This document shows positions 43,889 to 53,722 of a stretch of DNA of 64,000 bases, piece by piece. Numbering within the stretch: position 1 is the stretch's first letter; the number at the start of each line of letters is the position of its first letter. Position numbers and translations under genes: made by a program. The stretch covers positions 124,001 through 188,000 of the forward strand of contig JAHHHT010000005.1 of assembly GCA_019359235.1 (NCBI GenBank), written 5' to 3'. The notes under the pieces are model-generated. The model saw nothing but the letters and a program-made list of their open reading frames with translations, searched no databases and was not told where the DNA came from. The stretch comes from Oscillatoria princeps RMCB-10 (GTDB lineage Bacteria > Cyanobacteriota > Cyanobacteriia > Cyanobacteriales > Oscillatoriaceae).

Positions 43889-44515
43889 GGATTGTCTCCC
43901 AAATCAAATAGGTGTAGAGGTTGAGATTTCGGAGAGAAGCCTTGTCAATACTAAAAGGGAAATGCCTATCAATACCACAAACCAACGCTGCAACCGAATT
44001 TCACTCTCACTGATTAGACTAGCACAGCATGCGTGAAAAGTGGGGGAGAGAAAAAAACTGTTACAAAACTTAACATTAGAGCAGCAAAAGGCCACACCGG
44101 CACGGCTTTGGCCGCGAGCGCTCTGTGGCGTGCAGTGTATTTCAATCCCCAACAGCAATGCCGGTGGCCGATCGCCGGCGGTGCCGGCGGAGAGAGCCAA
44201 TCCGAGCGATATCATCCCAGCGGTGCAATAAAAGGGAGCATCCCGATTGTGCAAAGAAGCCCATATCAATGCGACAATCATTTCAGCAGGGGGTAGGAGG
44301 AGAAGATGTTTGGCCAGCTGAATCCCGGAAACGGGATTGAAACCAATCGTAGAAATCGCCAGATCCCTGCCGCCAACTCAAGCCGGCGTCAATGCACTGA
44401 CGCGCATCGCTACGCTACCGGTGCGGGTGGCCAACTGCGGGCGTGGATTTCCCCAAGACGGCAACTTGTAAAGACCTGCTAAAACCTTAGGTAAACAGCC
44501 ATCAGGAGACCAGTG
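43889..44515. other. 627-bp divergent intergenic region
   Basis: It holds the leader and promoter of the rbp gene (left), copy B of the dispersed element (44225-44343), and the promoter of the lysozyme fusion gene (right). Open frames in it overlap each other and lack ribosome-binding sites. Confidence 0.5.
44225..44343 (-). repeat. ~120-bp dispersed element, copy B
   Basis: Read on the minus strand it starts GTTTCAATCCCGTTTCCGGG, continues through CTGCTGAAATGATTGTCGCA and ends ATCGGGATGCTCCCTTTTAT. It aligns along its length with 14711-14830. The first 23 bases resemble a cyanobacterial CRISPR repeat, but there is no array. Confidence 0.65.
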
Positions 44516-45478
44516 ATGCGCACAGCCCAACAGCCCCTCAGAAGCAGCAGCGCCGGCGGAGAGGACACCGAGTTGATTCACAAGTGGTTGCAGCAAAAGC
44601 CTCCTGGGCGGCGGCGCTCTCACTGGCTGATCGTCAAACAGTTCCGGGACTTCGTGCGCAAACCCCTGGCAGAGGTGACCAAAGCCGATGTGGAGGCGTT
44701 CGCGACTTCCCTGACTTCACGGGGAATCGCACCCCAAACAGTAGCGCGAACCGTGTCGGCGGTAAAGTCCCTGCTGGCTTTTGGCTTCGAGCGCACCGGC
44801 GCGAAGCAGGTGAGCAGTCCCCCGCACGAGCGCCTTCCCGCCCCACCACCCCGACGAAAGAAGCCGCCGGCGAGCGAGAAATATCGCCCCCCTTTGCGAT
44901 TGTGGTTGAGTTTAGGCGTCTGCTTTGGGCTGTTCCTCACCGTTTCCCGCACCGTCACCTGGGCACCGGCAAGCAGCGAGATCAGCAAGAAGTGGGAGGA
45001 GATATTTTCACCTCCCCCAGAAGAGTCAGTCAAAAATGCCCGCACCAAAGCGTTTCTCGACACCATCGCTTGGGCGGAAGGCACTGACGAGCTTGCCAAT
45101 TACCGCACCCAGTACACCGGCACCCAGTTTGCCGGCTTCCACGACCATCCCCGAGAGCTCAAATGTGGCTTGCGCTACGGACAGCAGCTTTGCGCCGACG
45201 CCGCCGGTCGCTACCAATTTCTCAGCTCTACCTGGGACCGCCTCGCCAAAAAAATTGGCGCTACCGACTTCAGCCCCGCCAATCAAGACCTGGCGGCGAT
45301 CGAATTGCTGCGGGAGTACGGAGCCTTAGAAGATATTGAAGCGGGCCGGTTCGAGGTAGCGGTACACAAGCTAACGGGGGTGTGGCCATCCTTAAAGCAT
45401 GCCGGTGACGGGCACTCCGAACCGGCAATCGTTCTGCTCCATCAAGTTTACCAAAAACGTTTAGAAAGCTATCTCTAA
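44516..45478 (+). CDS. membrane-anchored fusion: recombinase core-binding domain + lambda-type lysozyme
   Basis: 320 residues from ATG 44516, 7 bases after AGGAG. Residues about 18-95 are a SAM-like core-binding domain of tyrosine recombinases (RSHWLIVKQFRDFVRKPLAE, TVARTVSAVKSLLAFGF); the catalytic recombinase domain is absent. A Pro-rich linker and one membrane helix (128-145) follow. Residues 178-310 match the phage lambda endolysin family (GH104): KAFLDTIAWAEGT with catalytic Glu188, FHDHPREL, AAGRYQFLSSTWD, DFSPANQDLAAIELL. The orientation would place the lysozyme outside and the DNA-binding-type domain inside the cell. Known cyanobacterial lysozyme-like genes exist, but I know no role for this fusion. 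Confidence 0.85.
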   Translation: MRTAQQPLRSSSAGGEDTELIHKWLQQKPPGRRRSHWLIVKQFRDFVRKPLAEVTKADVEAFATSLTSRGIAPQTVARTVSAVKSLLAFGFERTGAKQVSSPPHERLPAPPPRRKKPPASEKYRPPLRLWLSLGVCFGLFLTVSRTVTWAPASSEISKKWEEIFSPPPEESVKNARTKAFLDTIAWAEGTDELANYRTQYTGTQFAGFHDHPRELKCGLRYGQQLCADAAGRYQFLSSTWDRLAKKIGATDFSPANQDLAAIELLREYGALEDIEAGRFEVAVHKLTGVWPSLKHAGDGHSEPAIVLLHQVYQKRLESYL

Positions 45479-45496
45479 AGGGAAAGTATTCTAAGA

Positions 45497-45574
45497 CTAT
45501 AAACCTGGTTTTTTTCGATATAAAAAGAGAAATTATCGCATTCTAACCCAAAGAAACCCGGTTTCTAAGACTGC
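45497..45574. repeat. AGAAACCCGGTTTCT palindrome pieces
   Basis: AAACCTGGTTTTTTT and AAGAAACCCGGTTTCTAAG flank an AT-rich stretch between the convergent lysozyme-fusion and SWIM genes. They are members of the common palindrome family and may serve as terminators. Confidence 0.65.
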
Positions 45575-45583
45575 AGCGATATG

Positions 45584-46417
45584 TCAACTTTCCTTAGCCA
45601 TTGCCGACAGAATAGCTTGCTGGCTCACCTGTTTGTACACCGCATCCAAATATTGCATCACCGCCTGAGCCGCGCCGGTGCCTCCCGCCCCCTCGGATGC
45701 CAGAGGAATCGCACCGAGAACATCTAAAACAGTACCGCTGCTTGGCGGCGGCGCAATCACCACCAAAGCAGGCTCCAGCTGCTCGCTATACTGCCAGAAT
45801 TCCTCAATCTTCACAGCCGGTTGGGAAGCGGGAGATGGCAGGTTGTCAGCCGGGATTTGGGGATTTGGGGATTCTCCCTCCGCTTTGCCCCGCAGCTGGC
45901 GCAATGTTGCCACAATTTGCTCTTTGGTGCGCCCCCGCAGCTGAAACAGCACAAAAGGGTCTTCCGCAAACCGGTCGGCCAGCAAATAGTAAACCGCCCC
46001 AATATGTTTGCAAGGATTCGCCTTATCCGGACAGCTGCACTGGCTGCGGATCTCATCGAGGGTAAACGGAAACAAGCTCAGCCCATTTTTCGCAAACACT
46101 TCCTCAATATTTTGCGGCATTTCTCCGGCTAACATTTTAGCAGAAAAAACCGCACGCTCGGCCATAGTTTCTATCACATAACCCCACTGCTCCTCCGCAA
46201 ATTGGTTCAGAAACAGCGAAACTTGATACGGTTCGGTCTCGGTTCCCTGCACCCTCGCCAGCACCTTTCCCTCGCGAAACTCAATACTCAGCACATTCCC
46301 CTGCCGAGCGTAAACGCGAGCCCGCTCCAACCGCTTTTTGAAGCGATACTTATCCAGCAGTTCCAGCCACCGCTCCACCCACCACTCGCGACTTATTTCC
46401 TGTTGTTCGCTCGCCAT
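45584..46417 (-). CDS. SWIM zinc-finger protein
   Basis: 277 residues. The SWIM finger C-x-C-x6-C-x-H is complete at C127, C129, C136, H138 (CSCPDKANPCKHIGAVYY). The N-terminal part (REWWVERWLELLDKYRFKKR) is typical of the bacterial proteins encoded next to SNF2 helicases. SWIM fingers bind DNA or protein. The C-terminal third is Pro/Ser-rich, then helical. It lies 99 bp downstream of the SNF2 gene on the same strand; the pair is conserved in many bacteria and probably works as a chromatin- or RNA-polymerase-remodelling unit. Confidence 0.9.
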   Translation of the reverse strand: MASEQQEISREWWVERWLELLDKYRFKKRLERARVYARQGNVLSIEFREGKVLARVQGTETEPYQVSLFLNQFAEEQWGYVIETMAERAVFSAKMLAGEMPQNIEEVFAKNGLSLFPFTLDEIRSQCSCPDKANPCKHIGAVYYLLADRFAEDPFVLFQLRGRTKEQIVATLRQLRGKAEGESPNPQIPADNLPSPASQPAVKIEEFWQYSEQLEPALVVIAPPPSSGTVLDVLGAIPLASEGAGGTGAAQAVMQYLDAVYKQVSQQAILSAMAKES

Positions 46418-46516
46418 CTTTAACCCCTCCTTCCCAGACCCTCTCTTCTTGGCGCTCTTGGCTCAGGAGCGGTTCAATAACGCTCCCTGGCCAAACGCCA
46501 GGGCTCGCGACTTTAC

Positions 46517-49500
46517 CTACTCCTCATCAATCACAGCATTGCGGTCAAGCAGCAGCAAATTGCGCAGCCCGTCAGTATCCAATTCTGTCAGCCACTGCTC
46601 GCCGGCACCCACCACTTGATCGGCCAGAGCCTTCTTGCTCTCAATCATATCATGGATTTTCTCCTCCAGCGTGCCGGTGCAGACAAATTTGTGCACCTGA
46701 ACATTGCGCGTTTGCCCAATCCGAAACACCCGGTCTGTTGCCTGATTTTCCACCGCAGGGTTCCACCAGCGGTCAAAGTGGAAAACGTGATTGGCCCGCG
46801 TCAAATTCAAGCCGGTGCCACCGGCTTTCAAAGAAAGAATCATAATGGGTGGCCCTTGGGGGTCGTGCTGGAAGCGGTCGATCATCTCCTCCCGGTCTGA
46901 AGAGCGCGTGCTGCCATACAAAAACAGAACCTCTCGCCCCAACTCCCGCTCTAAATGGGGTTTTAGCAATTTCCCCCACTCAGCAAATTGAGTGAAAATC
47001 AGAGCGCGGTCGCCCTCTAGCAGCACCTCCTCCAGCATTTCCTCCAGCCGCTGCAACTTCCCAGAACGCTGCGCTGCTCCCAGAGCGCTCTCCTTTAAAA
47101 ATTGCGCCGGGTGGTTGCAGATTTGCTTCAGCTTGACGAGCAGGGCTAAAATCATCCCCCGGCGCTGCAGCCCTTCGGCTGATTCAATTTCAGCCAGGGA
47201 GGCTTCCACCATCTTTTGATAGAGTTGCGCCTGCTCAGCAGCCAGCCCGCAAAATACTGTCATCTCCTGCTTTTCGGGCAAGTCTTGAATGATTTCGCGG
47301 TCAGTTTTGAGCCGGCGCAATATGAAAGGTTGGACAAGCGAGCGCAGCGTTTGCAGCGAAGCCGTATCCCCATACTTTTCAATCGGAATCCCAAACCGGC
47401 GCTGGAAGAATTGCCGCGCTCCCAAATACCCCGGATTGAGGAAATCCAAAATTGACCACAGCTCTTGCAGCCGGTTCTCCACCGGCGTGCCGGTGAGCGC
47501 AATCCGAAACTGCGCCTGCAGCTCGCGCGCCGCTTGCGACTGCTTCGCCTCCGGATTCTTAATATTTTGCGCCTCATCCACAACCACGCCTTGCCAAGAA
47601 ACGCTCTGGAGATCCTTCGCATCGCGCTGCAGCAGCGGATAGCTGGTAATCACTAAATCCTTACCGCTAACCGCCTTGGCAAACGCCTTGCCTTTGGCGC
47701 GTTTGTCCCCGTGATGCAGCAACACCTTCAGCGGGGGGCCAAATTTCTTGACTTCTCGCTGCCAGTTGCCCAATACTGAAGTTGGGCAAACCAGAAGCAC
47801 CGGCGCTTCCAGAACCTCTTGCTCTTTCAGGTGCAGCAGGAAAGCGATGAGTTCGATCGTTTTTCCCAAACCCATATCGTCCGCCAGACAGGCACCCAGA
47901 CCCCACCGTTCCAAGAAAGCCAGCCAGCCGGCACCCCGCGCTTGGTAGGGGCGCAGCTCGCCCCGGAAGCTCTGGGGAACTGGAATCGGCTCAACCGCTC
48001 GGCTGTTCATCAGGTTGGAGAACAGCTCCTGCAGCGCCCCACCGGCTTCAAAATTGACCACCGGCAGCTTTTCAATCGTCTGGGTGTCGCCAGTCGCGAG
48101 GCGCAGCGCATCTTCCAGCGACAGCGCCATCTTGTCTTTGCGACCTTTAAAAAATTCCTGAGCGGCTCGCACGTCTTGCTGTCGCAGCTCCACCCACTCC
48201 CCATTAATCTCCACCAGCGGGGAATTGAGCGCGACGAGCCGGTTAAACTCCGCCTGCGAAATCCGCTGTCCGCCAATGGTCAGCTCCCACTTGAAGTTGA
48301 GCAGGCTTTGCAATCCCAAGCGATCTGAAGCCTTCAACTTGGGCGTTTCGGCTCGAATGCTCAGCCCGAGCCGGTTCGCCCAGCCTTCCCGATTGGCCAG
48401 AGTTGGCGGCACGATCACTCCCAAGCCGCTATCTTGGAAGCGCCACGCGACTGTCTTGAGAAACTCATACGCCTGCACCGGCGCGAGGGAGCAAAATTCT
48501 GGAGACGCCTGGTTCAAACTGGCTTCTATCGGAGGGTAGAGTTTGGAAGCCAAACCCAAACCGCTCAGGAGCGTCTCTTGCGGCTGCTCAATCGTCCGCC
48601 CCAAATAGGACAGACGCTCCACGGGGTTGCTCCAGACGGTTTTTGCGCTGACCAAAAAGTCGGAGCTGTCCGCAGCTTGCAGGAAATACTCCAGTTTCCA
48701 GTCGGTTTTGCCGGATGCCGGCGGGCGGACATAAAAGCCGGTGCGAAACTGGTTCTGCCCAGCCATCAGGCGCTGCACCGGCTCTGTCCAAGTCTTGAGC
48801 GCGGTTTCCAGCAGTTCCACCCCCGTAGGGGCAGGCCCCCGTGCCTGCCCTGGCCCCCGCGCCAACTCTTGCCCACCGGCACCGGCTGCGCCCAGAGCGT
48901 GCAGCCACTCCCGCACCGGCACCCCGAGCGCCGCTTTCAATCCCGTCTCCGGGGTGACGGCACCGGCCACTTTTCGGACTTGGGCGTCTGCGATCGTGCT
49001 CAGGACACCCCGCAGCAATTCTTGGGGGGAGGGTGGCAAATCCACCGCCGGGTGCGGGCTGTTGGCCCTCGAATAGGTGCGGCAAGCCGGTGGCATTTGC
49101 TGGGCAAAGCGCTCCAAACGCTCCCGATCGGTGGCGCTGTCCAGCAGGGGCTGCCAGATGGCCACTGCAGAGCCATCTTCCCGGCGCTCCACTGCCGGCA
49201 AAAACTTGCAGCGGGCTAGCAAATCCAGGCTCCACCTGGCCACATGCGACCAAAAGCGCAAATCCGCCCCTACAAATTTTTCTTGGGTTGGGGCGTCGGC
49301 AGCCGCACCCGCGCCCAGGGGAAGCGCCTGCAAGAATTTGATCGCCTCTGGGGCGTCCAGGCAAAGCCCCTCAACCTGCCACGGGTATAAATACGCAGGG
49401 GGAATATCTTCACCTGCCGGTGCGGCTGAGGAATGGGCGGGATAGGGACTGCCGGGCGGTTCTGGGATGTGAGTGGGTAAAGCAATTTCCTGGGATTTCC

Positions 49501-49801
49501 ACAAACCTGAGAGGGCAGTTGTTTCTTTTGCTTTTTGCTTTTTGCCTTTTTCGTTTTTGGCAACGGCACCCGCCGGCAGTGACCAACTCAAGTTGCCCTT
49601 AAGGGGGCCCTTAAGGGGGCCGGTCTGCTGCAGCGATTTGAGGAATTCCGCCAGCTCAGCGGGCGTCATCGCCAGGGGGTGGGGCAGCGCCCCCTCAAGC
49701 AGAGGGGCAACAGAAGGCATCACTCTCCGCCAGGTTTCTCCCCAAATGAACAGATAGCTCCCCTGATGCTGAAGTATCCAACTGCCGTGTAAAATTGCCA
49801 T
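46517..49801 (-). CDS. SNF2-family DEAD/DEAH-box helicase
   Basis: 1094 residues. The N-terminal half is the SNF2-associated bacterial region (MAILHGSWILQHQGSYLFIW start). The ATPase core begins at about 640: Walker A DDMGLGKTIELIAF, DEAQ box VVVDEAQNIKN (about 740), SALTGTPVEN-type motif III (IALTGTPVENRLQELWSIL), and the C-lobe with LSLKAGGTGLNLTRANHVFH and ATDRVFRIGQT (about 1020). It is an SF2 translocase of the HepA/RapA-like bacterial branch. The stretch GPLKGPLKG near residue 65 is encoded by a short DNA repeat (CCCTTAAGGGGG). It is followed by the SWIM gene. Confidence 0.93.
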   Translation of the reverse strand: MAILHGSWILQHQGSYLFIWGETWRRVMPSVAPLLEGALPHPLAMTPAELAEFLKSLQQTGPLKGPLKGNLSWSLPAGAVAKNEKGKKQKAKETTALSGLWKSQEIALPTHIPEPPGSPYPAHSSAAPAGEDIPPAYLYPWQVEGLCLDAPEAIKFLQALPLGAGAAADAPTQEKFVGADLRFWSHVARWSLDLLARCKFLPAVERREDGSAVAIWQPLLDSATDRERLERFAQQMPPACRTYSRANSPHPAVDLPPSPQELLRGVLSTIADAQVRKVAGAVTPETGLKAALGVPVREWLHALGAAGAGGQELARGPGQARGPAPTGVELLETALKTWTEPVQRLMAGQNQFRTGFYVRPPASGKTDWKLEYFLQAADSSDFLVSAKTVWSNPVERLSYLGRTIEQPQETLLSGLGLASKLYPPIEASLNQASPEFCSLAPVQAYEFLKTVAWRFQDSGLGVIVPPTLANREGWANRLGLSIRAETPKLKASDRLGLQSLLNFKWELTIGGQRISQAEFNRLVALNSPLVEINGEWVELRQQDVRAAQEFFKGRKDKMALSLEDALRLATGDTQTIEKLPVVNFEAGGALQELFSNLMNSRAVEPIPVPQSFRGELRPYQARGAGWLAFLERWGLGACLADDMGLGKTIELIAFLLHLKEQEVLEAPVLLVCPTSVLGNWQREVKKFGPPLKVLLHHGDKRAKGKAFAKAVSGKDLVITSYPLLQRDAKDLQSVSWQGVVVDEAQNIKNPEAKQSQAARELQAQFRIALTGTPVENRLQELWSILDFLNPGYLGARQFFQRRFGIPIEKYGDTASLQTLRSLVQPFILRRLKTDREIIQDLPEKQEMTVFCGLAAEQAQLYQKMVEASLAEIESAEGLQRRGMILALLVKLKQICNHPAQFLKESALGAAQRSGKLQRLEEMLEEVLLEGDRALIFTQFAEWGKLLKPHLERELGREVLFLYGSTRSSDREEMIDRFQHDPQGPPIMILSLKAGGTGLNLTRANHVFHFDRWWNPAVENQATDRVFRIGQTRNVQVHKFVCTGTLEEKIHDMIESKKALADQVVGAGEQWLTELDTDGLRNLLLLDRNAVIDEE

Positions 49802-50513
49802 CGATAACTACTCTGAATTCGCTTTAAAACTTTCAAATTTTCCCCTTTCGCGGGACTCTAATCAACCGTGGCAGGAACATCCGTTCGCCAGCTGGCACTC
49901 GCCCCTCTACTTTCCCGAGCGCGGCTCAAATTTTCCCTTTTCCCCGGCACCTCCAATCTTGGTTATCCTGCCAGCGCCCGCCCCTACTTTTATGAACCAA
50001 CCCCATTACGCGCCACCAAGCGCGTGGAGCCTATTGGGGGGGGCTAGATTTTCTTTGTAACTGACCTCTTAATCATCAGAATATCAAGATATAGCCGCTC
50101 TCATTGATGTGTGAAATCCTGTCTCTTCTTTCCCTTGGCGCACAGGCGCGTCTTGGCGGTTTATTTCAAAATAAATTTTTCACAAAACAATTAGAAATAC
50201 TCTATAATAGAGAAATGCCTTTTTGTCGGGAATCACCGGCACCTCTGTTGAAGCCGGCCCGCGGGCGTGGGGTGGCGAAACCGCAGCGTTTCGCGCTAAG
50301 CGCTCTTAGGGCAACATCCCCGGAGGCTGTGGCCATTTTGACTTAGCCCAGGATTTATTGTACAACCGAAACGGCGGGCACGGCAGGGGTGCGGCGAGCC
50401 GCAACGCGAGCTGGGACGCAGGGGGGTGCGATGCGCCTCGAAGCTAGGAGCCGGAGCCCTGTGTTCAATGCTACGATTGCCTCAGGAAAGAATAGAGAAG
50501 GAAAAAGTACGGC
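49802..50513. other. 712-bp region upstream of pnp
   Basis: It holds the divergent promoters of the SNF2 and pnp genes. A consensus-like promoter is at 50179-50208. Downstream of it, bases 50240-50345 are GC-rich with self-complementary pieces (GGCCCGCGGGC, CGAAACCGCAGCGTTTCG), so the pnp mRNA may have a structured leader of about 300 bases. No gene is evident. Confidence 0.5.
50179..50208 (+). promoter_or_regulatory. sigma-70-type promoter, probably for pnp
   Basis: TTCACA (50179-50184) and TATAAT (50203-50208) are 18 bp apart, in an AT-rich setting unlike the neighbouring DNA. The start would be near 50215, 300 bases before the pnp ATG. Confidence 0.55.
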
Positions 50514-52670
50514 ATGAAAGAACTGAACAAGTCGATATCCTTTGACGGACGGGATATTCGGCTGAAAGTTGGTACGTTTGCGCCCCAGGCGGGCGGTGCG
50601 GTGTTGATTGAGTCGGGAGACACAGCAGTTTTGGTGACGGCTACCCGGGCGGCGGCGAGAGAGGGGATTGATTTTCTGCCGCTGCTGGTGGACTACGAAG
50701 AAAGGCTGTACGCTGCCGGTCGGATTCCGGGGGGCTTCTTGCGGCGGGAAGGGCGTCCCCCGGAAAAAGTGATTCTCACCAGCAGGCTGATCGACCGCCC
50801 CCTGCGCCCCCTGTTTCCCCAGTGGCTGCGGGATGACATTCAAATTGTAGCGACAACGCTGTCGATGGACGAACTTGTGCCGCCGGACGTGCTGGCGGTG
50901 ACCGGCGCTTCCGTGGCGGTGCTGCTGGCCAAAATCCCCTTTAATGGGCCAATGGCAGCGGTGCGGGTTGGGCTGTTGGGGGATGACTTCATTATCAACC
51001 CCACCTACAGCGAGATAGAAAAGGGTGACTTGGATCTGGTGGTGGCGGGTTCGCGGAATGGCGTGGTGATGGTGGAAGCAGGTGCCAACCAGCTGCCAGA
51101 GCGGGACATGATCGAGGCGATCGAGTTTGGCTACGAAGCGGCGAGCGACCTGATTCGAGCGCAGCTAGAGCTGATCGCAGATTTGGGCATCGAACTGGTT
51201 CACGAGGAGGCACCAACCGTAGACCAGACGCTGGAGAACTTCATCCGCGAGCGCGTCGGCGAGCCGGTCAAAGCTATTTTATCTAAATTTGAGCTGGAGA
51301 AAAATGTCCGGGACGCTGCCTTGGATGAGATTAAGAAAACGCTGGTAGCGGCGGCGATCGCAGAAATGCCAGAAGACGACCCGATCCGCGTCGCCGCCGC
51401 CGCAAATGGCAAAGCAGTGGACAATGTTTTCAAGGATGTTACCAAGCAGCTGATGCGCCGGCAAATCGTGGAAGATGGCGTGCGGGTGGACGGGCGGAAG
51501 CTAGATGAAGTGCGCCCAGTTTCCTGTCAGGTCAGCCTTCTGCCCAAGCGCGTACACGGCAGCGGTTTGTTTAACCGGGGGCAGACTCAGGTGCTGTCCG
51601 CCGTGACTTTGGGAACTCCCGGCGACGCCCAAGCACTGGCGGATGACTTGCACCCAGAGGATGAAAAGCGCTACCTGCACCACTACAATTTCCCGCCGTT
51701 CTCAGTGGGGGAAACCAAGCCGCTGCGAGCACCCGGACGCCGCGAAATCGGTCACGGGGCATTGGCGGAACGCGCCATCGTGCCGATTCTGCCGCCGCAA
51801 GAAGAGTTTCCCTATGTGATTCGGGTGGTGTCGGAAGTTCTGTCCTCTAACGGTTCTACGTCGATGGGTTCGGTTTGCGCCTCGACTTTGGCTTTGATGG
51901 ATGCCGGTGTGCCCATCTCCAAGCCGGTCAGCGGTGCGGCAATGGGTCTGATTAAGGAAGGGGATGAAGTCCGCATCCTGACAGATATTCAGGGGATTGA
52001 GGACTTTTTGGGCGACATGGACTTCAAGGTGGCCGGCACCGATACCGGGGTGACGGCGCTGCAGATGGATATGAAGATTAGCGGCTTGCCGGTGGATATT
52101 ATCGCCAAAGCCATCCATCAAGCCAAGCCGGCGCGGGCGCACATCCTGGAAAAAATGCTCAGCACGATCAGCAAGCCGCGTGCGGAACTCTCGCCCTTTG
52201 CCCCGCGCTTGCTGACAATTAAGATTGACCCCGAGTTGATCGGCATGATCATCGGCCCGGGCGGCAAGACGATTAAGGGGATTACTGAGGAAACCGGCGC
52301 TAAGATTGATATTGAGGACGACGGTACGGTCACGATCTCTGCCATAGACGCCGAAAAAGCCAAACGCGCCCGCACGATTATTCTGAATATGACGCGCAAG
52401 CTGAGTGCGGGAGATGTTTATGTCGGTCGGGTGACTCGGATTATCCCGATTGGGGCGTTTGTGGAATTTCTCCCCGGTAAGGAAGGGATGATCCACATTT
52501 CCCAGATCGCTGACTACCGGGTTGGCAAGGTGGAAGACGAGCTCTCTGTCGGCGATGAGGTGATTGTTAAGGTGCGGGAAATTGACCCGAAAGGTCGCAT
52601 CAATCTGACGCGCTTGGGCATCCACCCGGATGAGGCGGCGGCGGCGAAAGCGGCGGCGGCGGTTAAATAG
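50514..52670 (+). CDS. pnp: polyribonucleotide nucleotidyltransferase (PNPase)
   Basis: 718 residues. It is a trimeric 3'-5' phosphorolytic exoribonuclease that can also add tails; in cyanobacteria it is the main RNA-tailing enzyme. Domain order: RNase PH 1 (about 10-145; [13 protein letters not shown]), helical linker, RNase PH 2 (about 320-550; [33 protein letters not shown]), KH (about 560-620; [17 protein letters not shown]) and S1 (about 625-695; [20 protein letters not shown]). GAAGGA precedes ATG 50514. A long leader and good promoter are upstream. No rpsO lies just before it, unlike enterobacteria. Confidence 0.96.
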   Translation: MKELNKSISFDGRDIRLKVGTFAPQAGGAVLIESGDTAVLVTATRAAAREGIDFLPLLVDYEERLYAAGRIPGGFLRREGRPPEKVILTSRLIDRPLRPLFPQWLRDDIQIVATTLSMDELVPPDVLAVTGASVAVLLAKIPFNGPMAAVRVGLLGDDFIINPTYSEIEKGDLDLVVAGSRNGVVMVEAGANQLPERDMIEAIEFGYEAASDLIRAQLELIADLGIELVHEEAPTVDQTLENFIRERVGEPVKAILSKFELEKNVRDAALDEIKKTLVAAAIAEMPEDDPIRVAAAANGKAVDNVFKDVTKQLMRRQIVEDGVRVDGRKLDEVRPVSCQVSLLPKRVHGSGLFNRGQTQVLSAVTLGTPGDAQALADDLHPEDEKRYLHHYNFPPFSVGETKPLRAPGRREIGHGALAERAIVPILPPQEEFPYVIRVVSEVLSSNGSTSMGSVCASTLALMDAGVPISKPVSGAAMGLIKEGDEVRILTDIQGIEDFLGDMDFKVAGTDTGVTALQMDMKISGLPVDIIAKAIHQAKPARAHILEKMLSTISKPRAELSPFAPRLLTIKIDPELIGMIIGPGGKTIKGITEETGAKIDIEDDGTVTISAIDAEKAKRARTIILNMTRKLSAGDVYVGRVTRIIPIGAFVEFLPGKEGMIHISQIADYRVGKVEDELSVGDEVIVKVREIDPKGRINLTRLGIHPDEAAAAKAAAAVK

Positions 52671-52707
52671 CGCAAGGCAGAAATACGAGCCAAGTTAAGG
52701 GTGGCCG

Positions 52708-53115
52708 TTGGACCGGTGGTTCACTAGGCTGATAAAAAAAGCTTCTGGTAGCAGAAGCACCGAGGTGGGGAATGGGGCTTGGGGAATGGCGCATGGGAAA
52801 AATTCTTCGCAATCCTCAATGCCCACTTCCCAATTCCCAGTTCCCAGTTCCCAATTTGTTCGGATCGCGATTGCCGATAACGGCGCGGGGATGTCGGAGG
52901 AAGTGCTTTCCCGGCTGTTCGATCCGTTTTTTACGACTAAACCAGCCGGCAAGGGTACGGGGTTGGGGCTGTCAATCAGCCACCAAATCGTTGCTGACAA
53001 GCACGGTGGATCGCTCAAATGCTCGTCCAAAGCCGGTCAGGGTACGGAGTTTTGCATTCAGCTCCCTGTTCGCGCTAGCAGCAGCTCGCAAAAACTTGCA
53101 AGCAGACCCCTCTGA
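52708..53115 (+). pseudogene. C-terminal fragment of a sensor histidine kinase (HATPase)
   Basis: An open frame of 135 codons carries only the end of a histidine kinase ATPase: IADNGAGMSEEVLSRLFDPF, TTKPAGKGTGLGLSISHQIV and the ending GQGTEFCIQLPV. All sensor, dimerisation and N-box parts are missing. Its first 45 codons come from a GGGGAATGGGGCTTGGGGAA and TTCCCAATTCCCAGTTCCCA type repeat. It follows pnp by 37 bp and has no ribosome-binding site, so it is probably a remnant. Confidence 0.75.
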
Positions 53116-53265
53116 CTCGACTGATTTAGCCGGCGCTTCAGTCGTGCGAATGCCGGCGCGAATCACACCTATTTTGGATTTTGTATGCCAGGAGTTTAGA
53201 TTGAAAAAGGCGGCAGTAAAGCCTTTTTCGCCCCCGGGTAAAATACTATCTATCCCAACGCTGTA

Positions 53266-53685
53266 TCAATCCATTAGGGACGTAAAGTCCCAGCCCAGGA
53301 GTGCGGCAATCTGAGCGGAGAGCCTAGTCGCGTCGAAGGGTTTGGCTATTGCACCGGCGACTTGATACTTCTGCAAAATTTGCGGATCGATCCACCGCGC
53401 TTTACCGCTCAGCACAACCACAGGAATAGCTTGAGTTTCTGGATTCTTTCTGAGTCGCTCCAAAAACGCAAAACCGTCCATCTCTAGCATTGAGATATCC
53501 AGAACAATCGCATCTGGACGGTCGAGTGCTGCTCTCCGCAATCCTTCTAAGGGAGAATTAACGGCGAACACATTCCAACCGCCTAAATCCGACAGACAGA
53601 GTTTCACGATCTCGCTAACTGTCACTTCATCGTCGATAACTAATATCGTTTTAGTGGGCATCATTTCCAGCTGGAAAGTCTTCAT
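53266..53685 (-). CDS. single-domain response regulator (REC)
   Basis: 139 residues, one receiver domain. Acidic pocket DDE at 18-20 (ILVIDDEVTVSEIVKLCL), phospho-acceptor D63 (AIVLDISMLEMDG), Ser in VVVLSG and Lys in GAIAKPFDATRL. Alternative starts exist at the two ATGs nine codons on (MMPTK). It lies 37 bp after the Hsp20-like gene on the same strand and is the last gene of the cluster that includes the kinase and multi-receiver regulator at 54995-60625. It is related to the receiver at 54305-54691 (both have LGGW and AKPFD). Confidence 0.9.
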   Translation of the reverse strand: MKTFQLEMMPTKTILVIDDEVTVSEIVKLCLSDLGGWNVFAVNSPLEGLRRAALDRPDAIVLDISMLEMDGFAFLERLRKNPETQAIPVVVLSGKARWIDPQILQKYQVAGAIAKPFDATRLSAQIAALLGWDFTSLMD

Positions 53686-53722
53686 TTGATGAATTATTAA
53701 ACAATAACTTTTTAGGCTCTAG

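Noticed and set aside
44320-44343. CRISPR-like repeat GTTTCAATCCCGTTTCCGGG (minus strand), also at 14711
   Set aside because: Only single isolated copies; no second repeat at spacer distance and no cas genes. It is explained better as the start of a dispersed element.
51702-52625. 307-codon minus-strand frame inside pnp
   Set aside because: pnp is certain on the + strand; this frame is composed of antisense codons rich in His, Asn and Arg.
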